Source: Knufia peltigerae (taxonomy: Eukaryota; Ascomycota; Eurotiomycetes; Chaetothyriales; Trichomeriaceae). Taken from it: a stretch of DNA of 64,000 nt. The DNA lies in contig JAPDRN010000006.1 in assembly GCA_030247855.1 (NCBI GenBank), positions 372,001 through 436,000 of the forward strand, in the 5' to 3' direction. The notes below the pieces were generated by a model. The model did no database searches. It saw nothing but the letters and a program-made list of their open reading frames with translations, and was not told the DNA's origin. Shown here one piece after another: positions 30,683 to 42,331 of the stretch (positions are counted from its first letter, which is position 1; each line of letters starts with the position of its first letter). Position numbers and translations under genes: made by a program.

Positions 30683-32477
30683 TCACACAGCTTCCACCCG
30701 AGTGTGTTCGCCCTTCGGTTCAGAGGATGGTATATGCACATCCTCAATCGGGCCGTGGTAGACCTCGTGTTCTTCGTCACCAAATAATGCTCCAATCTCT
30801 TCCAGAGCCAATCCTCGCGTGTCTGGAAAGAAAAGGAAACAGGCAATGGCGAACAGGTAAGCAGGGATGATGAAACACAGATAGAACTTCCAGCCGATAG
30901 TCCTAACATGCAGGGTCAGCTTGATTCTTGCTTCGATTAATGGACGTTGACTTACTCAAATGCAGTCGGCGCTGCCTGGAGCCACATAATGTTCATCAAG
31001 GCGACAGCCGCAAGACCGATAGTTACTCCCTTGCTACGAAGATGAGTTGGAAACATCTCCGGATACCAAACCCATTGCACTTCATCCAAGCACAATTGGG
31101 AGAACGCCTAGGAAGTCTTAGCCCGTGGTCCTTTGGGTTTGTAAAGATAGACTGACCATATAGCAAAATGTCATTGCTACGGCAGCCCGGAGGGCGGCTT
31201 GATTTTGTCCAGGCATAACAGGGTAATTGGCTACCAGCGCAGCCTCTACAACGAGGCATGTCGTGACCAAAGTCGTCCCGAGAGCGACAATTTTGTTCCG
31301 GGGTAGCAACTCGATCAAGAAGATACCGATGATGCCGCACCCGAAACCAAGAGTATTGAAGCCTGAAGTGTACAACAACACGGTCGAACCAGTGATTCCC
31401 AACCCCTTATAGATGATTGATGAGTAGTCTAGCCAGAATCGCCTTGGATCAGTAGTGTCCAATATCATCTCAAAGAGTCAACATATTTACTCACTGTTAA
31501 TCACAAGTACGCCGGTAAACTGGATGCCACAGGCCAAACCTATCGCAAATAGTGTCCTCTTTCGATATGACTTTTTGGCCAGCATCGACTTCCAACTGCT
31601 TGGTAGTGAAGCATCGACTTGTAATTGAGCTTCAATTTGAGCGAATTCGAATCTTGCTTCTTCTGGCGCGTGAAGTCTTGCGAGGACCCTCCGAGCTTCA
31701 TCGTGCTTTCCTGACTGCACGAGGTATCGCGGAGACTCAGGGAGCCAAGGCATACCAATTAGGACGATGACACAAGGAAGGCATTGGAAGGCAAATGTAG
31801 CGCGCCAGGCAGCGGGCTGTCGGTTGGTCAATATGTATTCATGGGCATGCACATGGGAAGGGTAGGAAAGTCTTACATGGTCCACGAAATAGAAGCCATA
31901 TCCAACCCAGCAAGCAAATGTGTAGCCAAAGAGCAAGCTCGCACCGTGAATATTCACAAGAGCTCCACGGTTTTTGGGTGGAGCAACTTCAGTCATCCAC
32001 ATTGGAATACTGCCCAACAACATCCACGAGCCAACACCAGCCACAAAGCGAAACACGAGGAACATGGCGATATTGACAGACCCGGCAAGTAAGGCGCCTG
32101 AGATAAGGACGAGGATTGCCGGGAAGGCGATGGCCCATTTTCTGCCCCAGTGATCGCCAACAGGATTGATCAACAATGCCCCGACAAAGGCACCAGCCTG
32201 GAAGAGACCATTCATGGTCGAGATGAGAGACGTGGCATCCGATCTGGTGGCGAGTTCAAAGTATTCGATAAAAGTCGGTTGAGCTACCCATATGTGTCAG
32301 TCGAACCGGTATTATCTCTGAAACTGTACTGTAAGGTAAACACCTACCAAGCGTGGTTCCGATGATGCTGGCACTATAACCCATAGCAACCGAAGCAAAT
32401 CCCATGAACAAGATGACAGCGACATTATAGAACTGAAACTGCCGGCTAGCGACGTGCTCCGTTACGACTGGTTCCAT
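30683..32477 (-). CDS. MFS sugar-porter family permease
   Basis: 500-residue, 12-helix sugar-porter permease of the plasma membrane, spliced from six exons: 32477-32348, 32283-31877, 31816-31495, 31428-31157, 31107-30956 and 30902-30683. The introns are 64, 60, 66, 49 and 53 bp, and all restore frame and family sequence (GTTLAQPTFIEYF, FVDHPAAWRATF, VINNYSSIIYKGLG, FCYMAFSQLCLDEVQW, APTAFETIGWKFY). Family motifs are DHWGRKWAI after helix 2, PESPRYLVQSGKHDEA at the end of helix 6, and PEMFPTHLRSKG. The tail is acidic. Sugar porters also carry quinate and other polyols, so its place in a catabolic block suggests uptake of the cluster substrate. Confidence 0.92.
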
Positions 32478-33090
32478 GATTGATGGTCGATGGTGTTGTA
32501 CCAAATGTGATGATAAAGAAGTGTTACGACTCGAAAAGAAGCACATGGCCGGGTGAGCGGTTCTATTTAGTATTAAGAAGCTTCTTTACACATGAGTGAG
32601 AAGTGGTGATGGCTTCGTGTGATCCCGCAAACCCGACCAAAGGTCATAGCGTCCCCATCTCATCCCGCAAAGTCCATACCCGAGCTTGCATGGGTACTTT
32701 CTAAGCATGGGGTTATGCGGAGTCCCAAAGACCCTGTAGTGAGGTAAGCAAACAATACCAATGCAAGGGGAACTCGGCTGTAGAGTTTCGACTTTCCTAA
32801 CTTAAGTATGCGAAATACCCGACGACCATTAGCGACACCCGGCCCCACGAGAATGCCTGGGTACTCGGTATCTTGGTGGATTTTTGTGATTATGGCCAGC
32901 AACCTGACAATGACCAACCGTGTGTGATGTTATCCCGCTATTCCCTACCCGAGCTCGAATATAGTCACTACAGTCAGGCAAATATTCTAGTTTGGTAAGA
33001 TTGTATTTTATTACGATTTTATTCTTCTACTTGGCTGGGTTATATCATAGAAGGGCCCACACGTGCTCAAGCGCCACTGTTACCATTGTG
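32478..33090. other. Intergenic region
   Basis: 613 bp between the permease start and the end of the thiolase relic. Short frames only, with AT-rich sequence around 32985-33020. No RNA gene seen. Confidence 0.55.
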
Positions 33091-34077
33091 TCACACGCTG
33101 TTCACCCGCTGGACAATCATAGCGCTCGAACCTCCCCCACCGTTACAGATACCAACTGCTCCATACTGCCCAACCTCCAGCTGGTGTATGAGAGTGGTTA
33201 GGATACGACACCCTGAGCTGCCCAAGGCATGCCCTAAAGCAATTGCTCCGCCGAAGATGTTCACCTTTGCGTTTTCCAAACCCAAGATCTATTGGTGCTC
33301 TCGTCAGCTTGTAAGATTTTCACAGCAGGGAAACTATGACCACTTACACGCTCCGTAACACCAATGACGGCGGCAAATGCCTCGTTGACCTCCCAAAGAG
33401 TGATATCTTGTTTTCGTAGACCTCCCCTCTGCAGCGCCTTGGCGAGAGCCTTTGCAGGAGCACAGGAGAAATCAATGGGATCCACAGCTGCGTCAGCGTA
33501 AGACACTATTCTGCACAAGACCCGACTGTTTGCGCCGTACTGGGCGACTAGGTCCGAGGAAACCAGTACCACAGCGCTGGCACCATCATTCATGGTGGAC
33601 GAATTGGCTGCAGTAATTGTGCCGTCCTTCATAAAGACCGGTTTCAACACAGGGACCTTCGCCTCAACTAGTTCTTTCCATCCTTCATCTTCTTCGACAA
33701 CAGTCTCTCCCTTTGGATATTTAACCGTCACCGGGGCGATTTCATGATTGAATCTGCCCTCAGACCAGGACTGTTGTGCTCTTTTATAAGACCTAATGGC
33801 ATATTCGCTTTGTGGACAGCAGCTTTGATCGCCACAGCACCTAGCTGTGGTCCTGTGAGTGTCTTCAGGCCTCCATGGAACTGCCCTCTGTAAGTATCAC
33901 TGCCACAGGCTGTATCCCCATGGGAGGGAAAGGGGAAGTTTCACTGACCTTCCCTGTAGGCGTTCTCGCGGCACTGATAATATAAACATTTCGCGCCCCT
34001 GATTCACCGAGACTTTCTTTGGGTTTCAGAAAATCTTGGACTTGTGTAAGCCTTGTGGACGGGGTTGAGGCAACCAT
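33091..34077 (-). pseudogene. Acetyl-CoA acetyltransferase (thiolase) with internal deletion
   Basis: A thiolase relic. The start (34077) gives MVASTPSTRLTQ, then NVYIISAARTPTGK; after a possible short intron (near 33894-33949) comes GGLKTLTGPQLGAVAIKAAV. At about 33806-33811 the sequence jumps to SEYAIRSYKRAQQSWSEG, which in normal thiolases lies roughly 130 residues later. The missing part includes the VCASG-type nucleophilic cysteine. The reading frame also shifts at the junction (last N-terminal codons in phase with 33811, C-terminal part in phase with 33809). The remaining C-terminal half is well preserved: NSSTMNDGASAVVL, LWEVNEAFAAVIG, an intron at 33347-33289, GGAIALGHALGSSG (the usual GHP is GHA) and GICNGGGGSSAM with the second catalytic Cys. 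It cannot encode an active thiolase as read. Confidence 0.85.
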
Positions 34078-34587
34078 CTTGCGCGATGTTACTTATTGAA
34101 CAGCGTACACAGAAAGTATAGACGCCTAGCTAGCAGACCAAGCAGCCTAGATGGTATTAGATATCAACTTACATGTTTGGGCCACAATATCAATCTTCAT
34201 CGCGAAATCGACTGCAGTGATTGAAAGTTCTTGGCATGCTCTATTGCTGACTGACTGAATTGGCGAAGATTACTCCACTTCACTATGTCTACGACTTGTT
34301 CCATCGTGATCAAAATTTGCCGATACGCGACGAGCCTTCAATAGCCACTTGAGTCTCGCCAAAGAAGCTGAACTTACTCTACCTGAACGGCTAGGACTAG
34401 TCGACTCAAAAAGTTTTGTGTAGGACTACCTGAGTCACTACGGCAGGGTGGGCATGTCCTACAAACTACTACCATCGGTATCCTTTCTTACATAAGCATT
34501 TGTACCCGATACATAGGTCGAGATAACTTCCTACGTACATTGGAAATCCTGAGACTTCCTACGCAAGGAAATGGCAGAGAGGTCAAT
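34078..34587. other. Intergenic, divergent thiolase relic/hydrolase
   Basis: 510 bp between the thiolase relic start and the hydrolase start; probably an old divergent promoter. No repeat or RNA gene recognised. Confidence 0.5.
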
Positions 34588-35781
34588 ATGGAACGAACGA
34601 AAATCGCAAGGCAGCCAGGCTACGTGAATCCAGAGCTTGCAGAGGTGACTAGACCCACACAAGTTCACCAAATATGGAATCTAATCAACTATAGATACTG
34701 AAATCCAGCGGGCCCGTACGTGGTTTAGACGCCACCACAGATATCGTAGGCCTTCGAAAACAACTACGAGAAAGGAAACTAGCCTTGACCAGCGCTCACA
34801 AGAAGGGGACTACAAACATCACTGAAAACGACATGAGGATCAAGACTCGAGATGGGAGCGAGATCCTCATTCGGATATATCAGCGAGCACAAGGTGACCA
34901 AGGCCCAGTCATGGTCATGCTGCACGGTGGAGGATGGATCCTTGGAGATCTTGACAACGAGGCTCTACTGTGCAGAAGATGGTGCGAGGAGTGTGGAGGA
35001 TTGAGCATCAATGTCGAGTACAGGCTTGCTCCAGAGTATAAATTCCCCACTGCTGTTTTCGACTGTTACGATGCCGTTCTATGGGTACGTGTCTTTCTTC
35101 TCCTCTTCTCATCCGAACCACACCGAAACTGAAGGACAATAATAGACCGCCAAACATGTCCACAATTACGGTGGTGATCTCGCGAAAGGATTCGTCATTG
35201 CAGGTGTTTCAGCAGGTGCAAATATGGCTGCCACTCTATCCCATCTCTATCGAGACGAAGGTTTCCTGCCACGACTAACAGGACTCTATCTCTCTATCCC
35301 TTCCCTCCTGGCACCTGAAGCTGTGCCACCTGAATACAAAGGCGAGTATTTGAGTCGCCAAGAAAACAAAGACGCGCCAGTTCTGAACTCAGCCGCAATC
35401 AAGTGGTTTAGGGGTAAGTGCCATGACGTCTTCCAGGTCACAATGTATATACCATAACTGATTCTTTTCCGTGTCTTAGATTGTTATCAGGATGACCCTC
35501 GGTCTCCATTGATGTCTCCCTTTGTGTTTGAGACCGGACACGCCGGACTTCCCCCCACGTACTTCCAGGTTGCGGGGATGGATCCTTTGAGAGATGAGGC
35601 ACTGATCTACGAGCGAGTCTTGAGGGAAGAATGCAACGTTCCCACCCGTCTCGATCTGTACCCGGGCTTACCACATGGGTTCTGGTCATGGTGGCCAACT
35701 GCAGGATTCAGCAAGAAACAGGCTCAGGATTCTATGGCAGGTTTGAAGTGGCTCCTCATCGCCGACAGTCAATCAGCATGA
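34588..35781 (+). CDS. Alpha/beta hydrolase (HSL-type esterase/lactonase)
   Basis: 338-residue hormone-sensitive-lipase-like hydrolase. Exons are 34588-34644, 34695-35084, 35146-35413 and 35480-35781; introns are 50, 61 and 66 bp. The first exon (MERTKIARQPGYVNPELAE) was placed because the splice continues into ILKSSGPVRGLD in frame; the later methionine would lose the N-terminal cap. The oxyanion motif is MLHGGGWILGD, the nucleophile elbow is IAGVSAGANMA, the acid is in VAGMDPLRDEA, and the His is in GLPHGFW. All catalytic residues are present. Opening of an ester or lactone made by the nearby BVMO is a reasonable role. Confidence 0.92.
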
Positions 35782-36612
35782 TATCTGTCAGCTATCTCAG
35801 GGCAGTCCAGGGTCTGGCATGAGAGCTGCCGAGACCTCGCTCCTGACACTATTCCCTTTCTTATGCCAAGTGGAAAATAAGAAATTGAAATAGTCGAGCG
35901 GCATTCTCGAATCAATTCTCCGCAGAACAGAGATTACGATCATCAAGACATAGAAGTACTACCCGGGGTAATGTGACCAAAGCTCCACGCGGAGGACTGG
36001 AGTGTAAGACTTTCAGGAATCCCATTCGTTGTGGAAATTTCGGGCGAGGAGTAGTAGTGCATCAGGAGGCTGTTCGGAAGTGGACCGAGGACTCCTTATT
36101 CCCGTACTGTACGATTTACTGTACTGCAGCGACACGGAAACTATCTGCACTCCGCAATGAACGAACGCTTGGTGTGCGGAGGTTTTTGTATCCACTTTAC
36201 CCGCAGACCCACCTGCCATATTCGGAAGCCGATACCCGACGAGGCATTCAACCACTGCGAGGTCAGTAACAACCACCGTGAGATGAACACTACCAGAGAC
36301 TGCCTGTTCATGCCTTGTCTCCCGAACGTCTATCACTTGTTCGGGATTCTCGAGACTAAAGTTTCTGGACCGAATCAAACCTTGGCCTTCTCAAGTGGGA
36401 GTAGCTCGGGAGCACAGAGCTAGATTGGTGAAGACTGTTTCGAAGGAATTTGGAGTGTATCAACTTCTCGTATTATTCACCAGATCAGCAGGAGGCATTG
36501 GTACGATGCAATAACAAACAAAGACAGTGCTGCAGAGCGACAACTTGAAAGACCGGGTCCGGTACAGCATCAACTGCGCGCGCCCATCTACAACATCCAA
36601 AAGAAAAGGATA
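35782..36612. other. Intergenic region
   Basis: 831 bp between two plus-strand genes, serving as terminator and promoter. A 121-codon minus frame (36013-36378) has no domain I recognise and overlaps plus frames without coding character. Confidence 0.5.
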
Positions 36613-38678
36613 ATGTTACAGCAGAAAGAGTCCGCTCGACGGGCCTCCATCATCAGAGGTCCTCGTACGCCTGGCTTGTTGGACTGGACCTTCAATGATG
36701 TGCTCAGAGAACAATCGAAGCGTCGGCCACGAGACACCGCCATTTTGTGTCCACACCAAAACCGCAGGGTCACTTACCATGAGCTCCAACAACGTTCGAG
36801 GACGCTGGCTGCGGTGATGCTCGCAAATGGGGTCGGTCAGGGAGACCGGGTCGCAGTCTTTCTTGGAAACCGTTCAGAGTATATCGAGGTAATTTCTTGG
36901 TCTCTCCCATACACGTTGCCGCGGTAAAACTGACTGCCCCCCATGGAGATCTTTTTCGCCTGCGCCAAACTCGGTGCCTATGCGACCTTGATCAATTATG
37001 CAGCTTCTGCATCCGAGTTAAACGCGGCGCTGTTATCAACAAGTCCTAAGATGTTATTCACAACCTTGACCACGTCACGATATGACTATATCTCCATGTT
37101 GAATGGCTTAACGGACAGGGTTTCGAGTTTGGAACACATCATCATCCTGGAAGATATATCGGGGACTCCGTACCACACTTCTGAAAGAGGATTCTTAAGT
37201 TATCAAGAACTTTTCCATTCCAGCACTAGCACTGCAACAGACATGGACAAGATTGAAAGGAATGTCAAGTGCGCAAGCATTCTGAACTTACAGTTCACGT
37301 CTGGAAGCACAGGATCGCCAAAAGCTGCAGCTCTCACCCACCACGGCATGGTCAACAGCGCGAGATTCATCGGCATACAGATGAATCTCAAACCTACGGA
37401 CAGGATCGTCATCCCTGTCCCGTTGTTTCACGCTTTTGGGTTGATTATAGGTTAGTACAGCTGCCTATACTCCTTTTTTTTGTCATATTGAATTTGATCT
37501 TGAACAACTCGAGAAACTTCTGCTGACCATCTAGGTGTCTGTACCGCCTTCGTCCATGGAGCAAGCGCTGTATTACCGTCGGAGTATTTCGATGCAGGCG
37601 CTACACTGTCGGCCGTTGATAGATTCCAATGTACCGGTCTATACGGTGTTACCACCATGTTTGTCGACGAAATGTCACATCCACTCTTTACATCCACCAA
37701 GCGCACTTCTCTCCGGTAAAAATTTCCCCCCAACCCATGCACATGGTGATTCGGTCCCTCAACGAAGAAAAACTAACACAAGAAAGATTTGGCATAATGG
37801 CAGGCTCTGCGATGCATGAAGAATTGCTGAACCGGGTCATGACGTCCTTCCCCATCCCGGAGCTATACACAAACTGGGGAATGACCGAGCTATCGTCCAT
37901 CGCCACGATGACGGTGACCGATGACTCCATGGAGAAAATGCTCAAGACTGCTGGGAAGCTATTGCCCCATTTCGAGGCCAAGATTGTCGAACCCAATACC
38001 GGCCGGACGCTCCCTTGGGGCCAACGCGGTGAAATCGTGGTCAGTGGCTTTGGAGTCATGCACTCTTACTATGGCAACGAGATTCAAACCCGCAACACAA
38101 TCCGCACACACCCTGAGGATCTTCTCCCTGGCCAGTTGGGACTCGACGACAACGGTTGCCCGAGAAGGTGGATGCACACTGGGGACGAAGGTTATCTCGA
38201 TGACGACGGCTACTTTGTCATCACGGGTCGCATCAAGGACCTCATCATCAGGGGTGGTGAGAACATCTCGCCAATGGAGATCGAGGCGAGGCTTTACGAG
38301 CACCCTTTGGTCAAGCAAGCCGTGGTTTTTGGGGTGCCCAGTGGTAGATACGGCGAGGAGGTGGCGGCCATGTTGGAGCTGGAGGACAAGTGCGTCGAGC
38401 GACCGTCGGACAAGGAAATAAAGTCTTGGGTCAGGGAGTCTCTGTCACGATACAAGGTACCGGTGCACATTTGGTGGCTGGGCGACAAAGGACTAGGAAT
38501 ACCGACGGAGTGGCCCAAGACGACAAACGGAAAGTTGAGAAAGGCAGATATTCGGGCCATTGGCGAAGGTGAGTAAAATTGTTGTCGTGACTACAAGCGA
38601 GGATAATTTTGCACTAACACTTCCAAAGCTTTATTGAGGTCCTGTGTTGCTGAGAAACAGCTTGTACCGTCACTCTGA
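36613..38678 (+). CDS. Acyl-CoA synthetase / CoA ligase (AMP-forming)
   Basis: 596-residue ANL-superfamily ligase that activates a carboxylic acid to its CoA thioester through an acyl-AMP. Five exons: 36613-36888, 36949-37450, 37535-37715, 37787-38568 and 38629-38678. The A3 P-loop is LQFTSGSTGSPKAAALTHHG, A5 is YTNWGMTE, A7/A8 is MHTGDEGYLDDDGYFVITGR then IKDLIIRGGENISPMEIE, and the A10 lysine loop is KTTNGKLRK. The fourth splice (37715/37787) gives TSLRFGIMAGSAMHEE. If the last intron (38569-38628, branch CACTAAC) is kept, the protein stops after GEGE instead of LVPSL. It would feed the acid product of the block into beta-oxidation. Confidence 0.92.
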
Positions 38679-38777
38679 ACTTGTATCCAGTTGAGCAGTC
38701 GTGTCGAGTGTAGGATAAACGGTGTACGTTGGGAACTGGGGACACAAGAAACTCAGAGGATTCAGGGCATGGTGGGT

Positions 38778-41190
38778 TTAGATGCCCAGGAAATCAAAGC
38801 TGTCTAGTTGAGGTTGACTCAGCCATCCTTCGGAAAGGAAGTCGAGGATTGAGTTTTGAGAATCAGGTGGTGGTGGGAACGTCATGTCGTAGACAGGGTT
38901 GTTGTGAGTATTAGACCTAGACTCTCGAGTGCCCTGTTGGCGCAGATCTGAAATGAGTTGTTCCGTATCGGCCGCACCCATGTATTCAGAAGAGACAGGA
39001 TGCTTGAATGGCGCAATAGATGTCAGGGTTGATAGACAGCGTCTTGCCGATGGACGGCATACGCTGTATTGAGTTAGCAAGCCAAGTGCGTCTTCCATGC
39101 TATGATTCAGAGCCAGCGGCTCGAGTGTAGCGACCACATCTTGCTTGTGCATCGCTACGGCAATTGTCGTCGCGGCAGTATAAATATCTGAAGAAGAGGA
39201 TATTTGGTTAGGACATGATGAGACAAAAGTCAGACTTTCAAGATCCCCACGTACACAATATGTTCATCCACCACGGAGTAAGCATGGTACTTTCGGCGTG
39301 ACCATTGATTTGCGCTTTGCATAGTCCCACCATTTCTTGAGCATTTTTGAGACACGACGAAGTAATGTACAAAAGGGTCGACTGTTTGAGGCCCAGTGAA
39401 GTTGTTGTCCGAGAAGAATCATGATCCGCCAAAATGAGCTCGGCGAGACCAGGACGGTAGAGCATGATGCATACTTGTAGATATCTGTAGACAGAGGATC
39501 AGTCCCGGTTCGAAATCCTACAATTGCCGGCTTCAATGATGTCAACATTACCGTTGTCTCAGAGTTTGAGCTTGACACAAGACATATGGACCTCCCTGTG
39601 TTGTTGATGATGTATTGGAGATTTTCAGATGGCGAGGTAGGTTGTCCTCCCACCGTGCAAGTTTCTCTTCCATCGAAGTCACCGTAGATACGAATGAATC
39701 CGGAGCGATGGTCCTCATTTGGGGCTTGGCCTCTGGTACGTATACTTTCAATAGTATCTCGTGGAGAACATCAAACAGTTCGCTTGAAGCCTTGAAAAAC
39801 GTATGTGCTGTGTATCGATCGGCACGAATGCCATCAGTGACTCGAGAACCACTTCCCGAGTCCACATCGTCGTCCAATTTGATATATGAGGTTGCGTTGA
39901 GACTCACGATCGGCGCCTGACCAAGGCACATTGCGACCGCTCTCGAAGACCGTCAGCATCCGACCCTAAAAATCATGTCTTGGAGGCTTACCTATCTATC
40001 AATACACAACAATGCCACACACGTTTCGACAGTGAACGTTCCAAGTCATCTTGAAGTCCGTCCAAGATCGAAACACGGTTCAGTCCGAGGCACTCCGCAA
40101 TGCGAGCACTCAGACTGACCATGAGCCAGCACTGCTGAGGGCGATCGGTACTCAAAAGGAACTGGGCACATATGAGTGTTGTCTGGAGTTGAGCAAAAGA
40201 CCATCCGTCGAGAATGTTGATCGAAAGAAGATTTCGTGCTCTGGTAAAGTAAGGAGCGGCTGGATCATCGTCTGAGGAATCAGGTGGTTGATGACTCTGC
40301 GTTGCAAGGGCAAACATGAAGTTCAATAGGCAATGGAGAGTACGCTGATCTGTCGTGCTATCCGTCCCGAGGTAGATCGTTTCCACATCAGACATGAACC
40401 TGGGCAAATCGAGGAGTGGATACATCGGATAGTGGTATTTCCGATAGATGTCTAATAGTCTGTGCAGTTCTTTCCTAGAGGGCAGCAGGAAGTCTTCCCC
40501 GGAGGCTTTGTAAGAAGCCGATGAATTTGGCATTCCAAGGGTTGCCAGCGTAGCTGCATTTTGCTGCTTACTAGGTGGCCTGCTATTGGACCCTTGTTGG
40601 CGTAGAGTCGTATCGGCGCCAGGTAAGAGTGTCTGTAAGAAACCTCCAGAGCTCGAGAGTCCAAGTTCTCCTTGTTGAAGGCGGCCCACATTGGGCGAGT
40701 TTGATATGGAATGAATGCTACGTGGAGATGGGCTGTAACGGGTTGATGAGGTAGCATGGTTCGGAAGTAGTGCCGTTGAGGACGTATTGTCACAAACTAT
40801 GGTATTTCCATTCCAATCAAACGACTGACGGGTAGCCAGAGGCGTTGGTGAGGTCTGATTTTGATTCTGCGAATAGTGAGGTCCATCATTAGACTGTCCA
40901 CGGTCCAGACGGCCCGTTGTTGTCTCTCGGGCCTCCTGGACTCGAACAACTGTCGTCGCGATGTATTCACAAGTGCTGGTTTCTTTCCTTGAAACGCATG
41001 TTACACAAACTAGGAAGAAATGGTGTTAGCAGTTCTCTGGCAGCATGCTGTGGCAAACCATACAAGGGTGCTCTCCGCCACAGCGTACTTTGCGTGCTCG
41101 ACAATTGCTACAGGCGAGAGCAGTCTTCTGACGCTTTGTGGGGCGGCTACCATCCGCTTGAAATGGCATAGCAGGAGCCATAGTAGGCAT
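38778..41190 (-). CDS. Zn2Cys6 fungal transcription factor (five exons)
   Basis: 724-residue nuclear regulator. Exons are 41190-41064, 41009-39992, 39941-39552, 39484-39257 and 39189-38778. The first splice (GTATGG at 41063 to CCTAG at 41010) is decisive. It turns CSNCRARKVRCGGEHP and FCVTCVSRKETSTC into one zinc cluster, CxxC-x6-C-x6-C-x2-C-x8-C. The middle carries the fungal-specific TF domain (LLDIYRKYHYPMYPLLDLPR, LLNFMFALATQSHQ, MVSLSARIAECLGLNR, KRVWHCCVLIDRAVAMCLGQ). Later junctions give LRQRYLQVCIMLYRPGL and NILYLYTAATTIAVAM. It lies next to the acyl-CoA ligase and is a second candidate regulator of the catabolic block. Confidence 0.88.
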
Positions 41191-41815
41191 GAAATTTATA
41201 TGCTTACCCCATGAATTCTAAAGAAGAAGAAGTTGTCTGTAGACATTCGTCGTTGCTACAACCCCGCATTGTACCGTAGTAATGGCAATGAATGTACGAG
41301 TACGAATACGAGTACGACAAGAGAAAGTCGGTGCTTGTCATGATGACTAAGATTGGAGCTTCACCGTGCCGTGGAGTCTCACAGCAACCTCGACTACTGT
41401 AGTCCTCGCCACCGGAGTCCATTCCTGAGACTGGGTAGCCAAAAGGATTGCACTCCTTGGCTAATAGCATCCAATAGATATACGAACGACCTCAAATATA
41501 CGACAACCGCAAGGGCCAACGAGGTCTATCAACCCGGAGCCAAAGCTACTGCTCTTATATGTGTATTCCGTACAGCACACAGCACTCGATATCGGTATTG
41601 GTAGACTAGCTGCGCACAACTGATTCGACATTCTGTGCTCTGGCGGGCTGCCCCCAACACCTCCAAGGGGAAGTAAGGTGAAGCTGAAGCCGAGGCTGAC
41701 CCAGCTGAATACCTAGCCTTCGCCAATTGCGACTTCTACTTGTTTTACACTCTCAGTGCATACAATTGAATGAGTGAGTTGACTGGTATTGCGCTTGGCG
41801 AACAAAAACTCATCC

Positions 41816-41841
41816 CATAACCCCTTTTTGAGGGGGTTATG
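41816..41841. repeat. Perfect 9 bp inverted repeat (hairpin)
   Basis: CATAACCCC and GGGGTTATG pair perfectly around an 8-base loop. It is intergenic, about 50 bp from the tRNA-like box B. A second small inverted repeat (CCAGG/CCTGG-like, about 41852-41864) follows. It could be a terminator-like or mobile-element end structure; no function is assigned. Confidence 0.8.
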
Positions 41842-41887
41842 AGAATAGAAAACCAGGAAACCTGATTTTTAAAGTTGCAACCGAATG

Positions 41888-41966
41888 GGACTCGAACCTG
41901 GTCTCTACCTGCTCAAGCAAACTCTCTCCCTCTGTCTCCAATATTGCAAAGATCACCACTATACAA
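41888..41966 (-). other. tRNA-like box A/box B pair, possible SINE relic
   Basis: On the minus strand, TTGTATAGTGG (41966-41956) resembles a pol III box A, and 68 bases downstream GGTTCGAGTCC (41898-41888) is an excellent box B. The flanking bases do not pair as an acceptor stem and the T-stem is poor, so it is not a working tRNA. A tRNA-derived SINE, a tRNA pseudogene or chance are all possible. Confidence 0.3.
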
Positions 41967-42331
41967 TGTGCATAGCGCTTTCAAACATGATCTCGCAGTT
42001 GGAAAACAGGAAAGGAAGATGCCTTTGCTGGTTAGACCATGAAGGAGGCCCATTGGTGACAGAAATTTGAACTACATAATCCATCAAGTGAACATTTTCC
42101 GTTGGTGAATACATGGATATTGTCGCCAAGGAGTCGTGTTTGATATATGGCGTTGAGTTGTGAATGTGAAGCTAGGTATGTCGGTTGCAAAAAATGGTCA
42201 AATATTCTTTGCGGGGAACAATCCTCTCGTCGGTCAAATAAACGGAAGAACTTTGCACATTCTCGTCCAAGATATGTCTCAACGGCCGTACGGAGTACCA
42301 CAGGGTACATATTAATTCACAGTTTCAAGCC

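Larger units (their letters stand above)
41191..42331. other. Intergenic region with hairpin and tRNA-like signals
   Basis: 1.14 kb with no protein gene recognised. It holds a perfect 9 bp hairpin (41816-41841), reverse-strand box A/box B-like sequences (41888-41966) and a TACGGAGTA copy (42289-42297). Confidence 0.6.

Noticed and set aside
41888..41973. Functional tRNA gene
   Set aside because: No acceptor-stem pairing and a weak T-stem despite good box B; kept only as a tRNA-like element.
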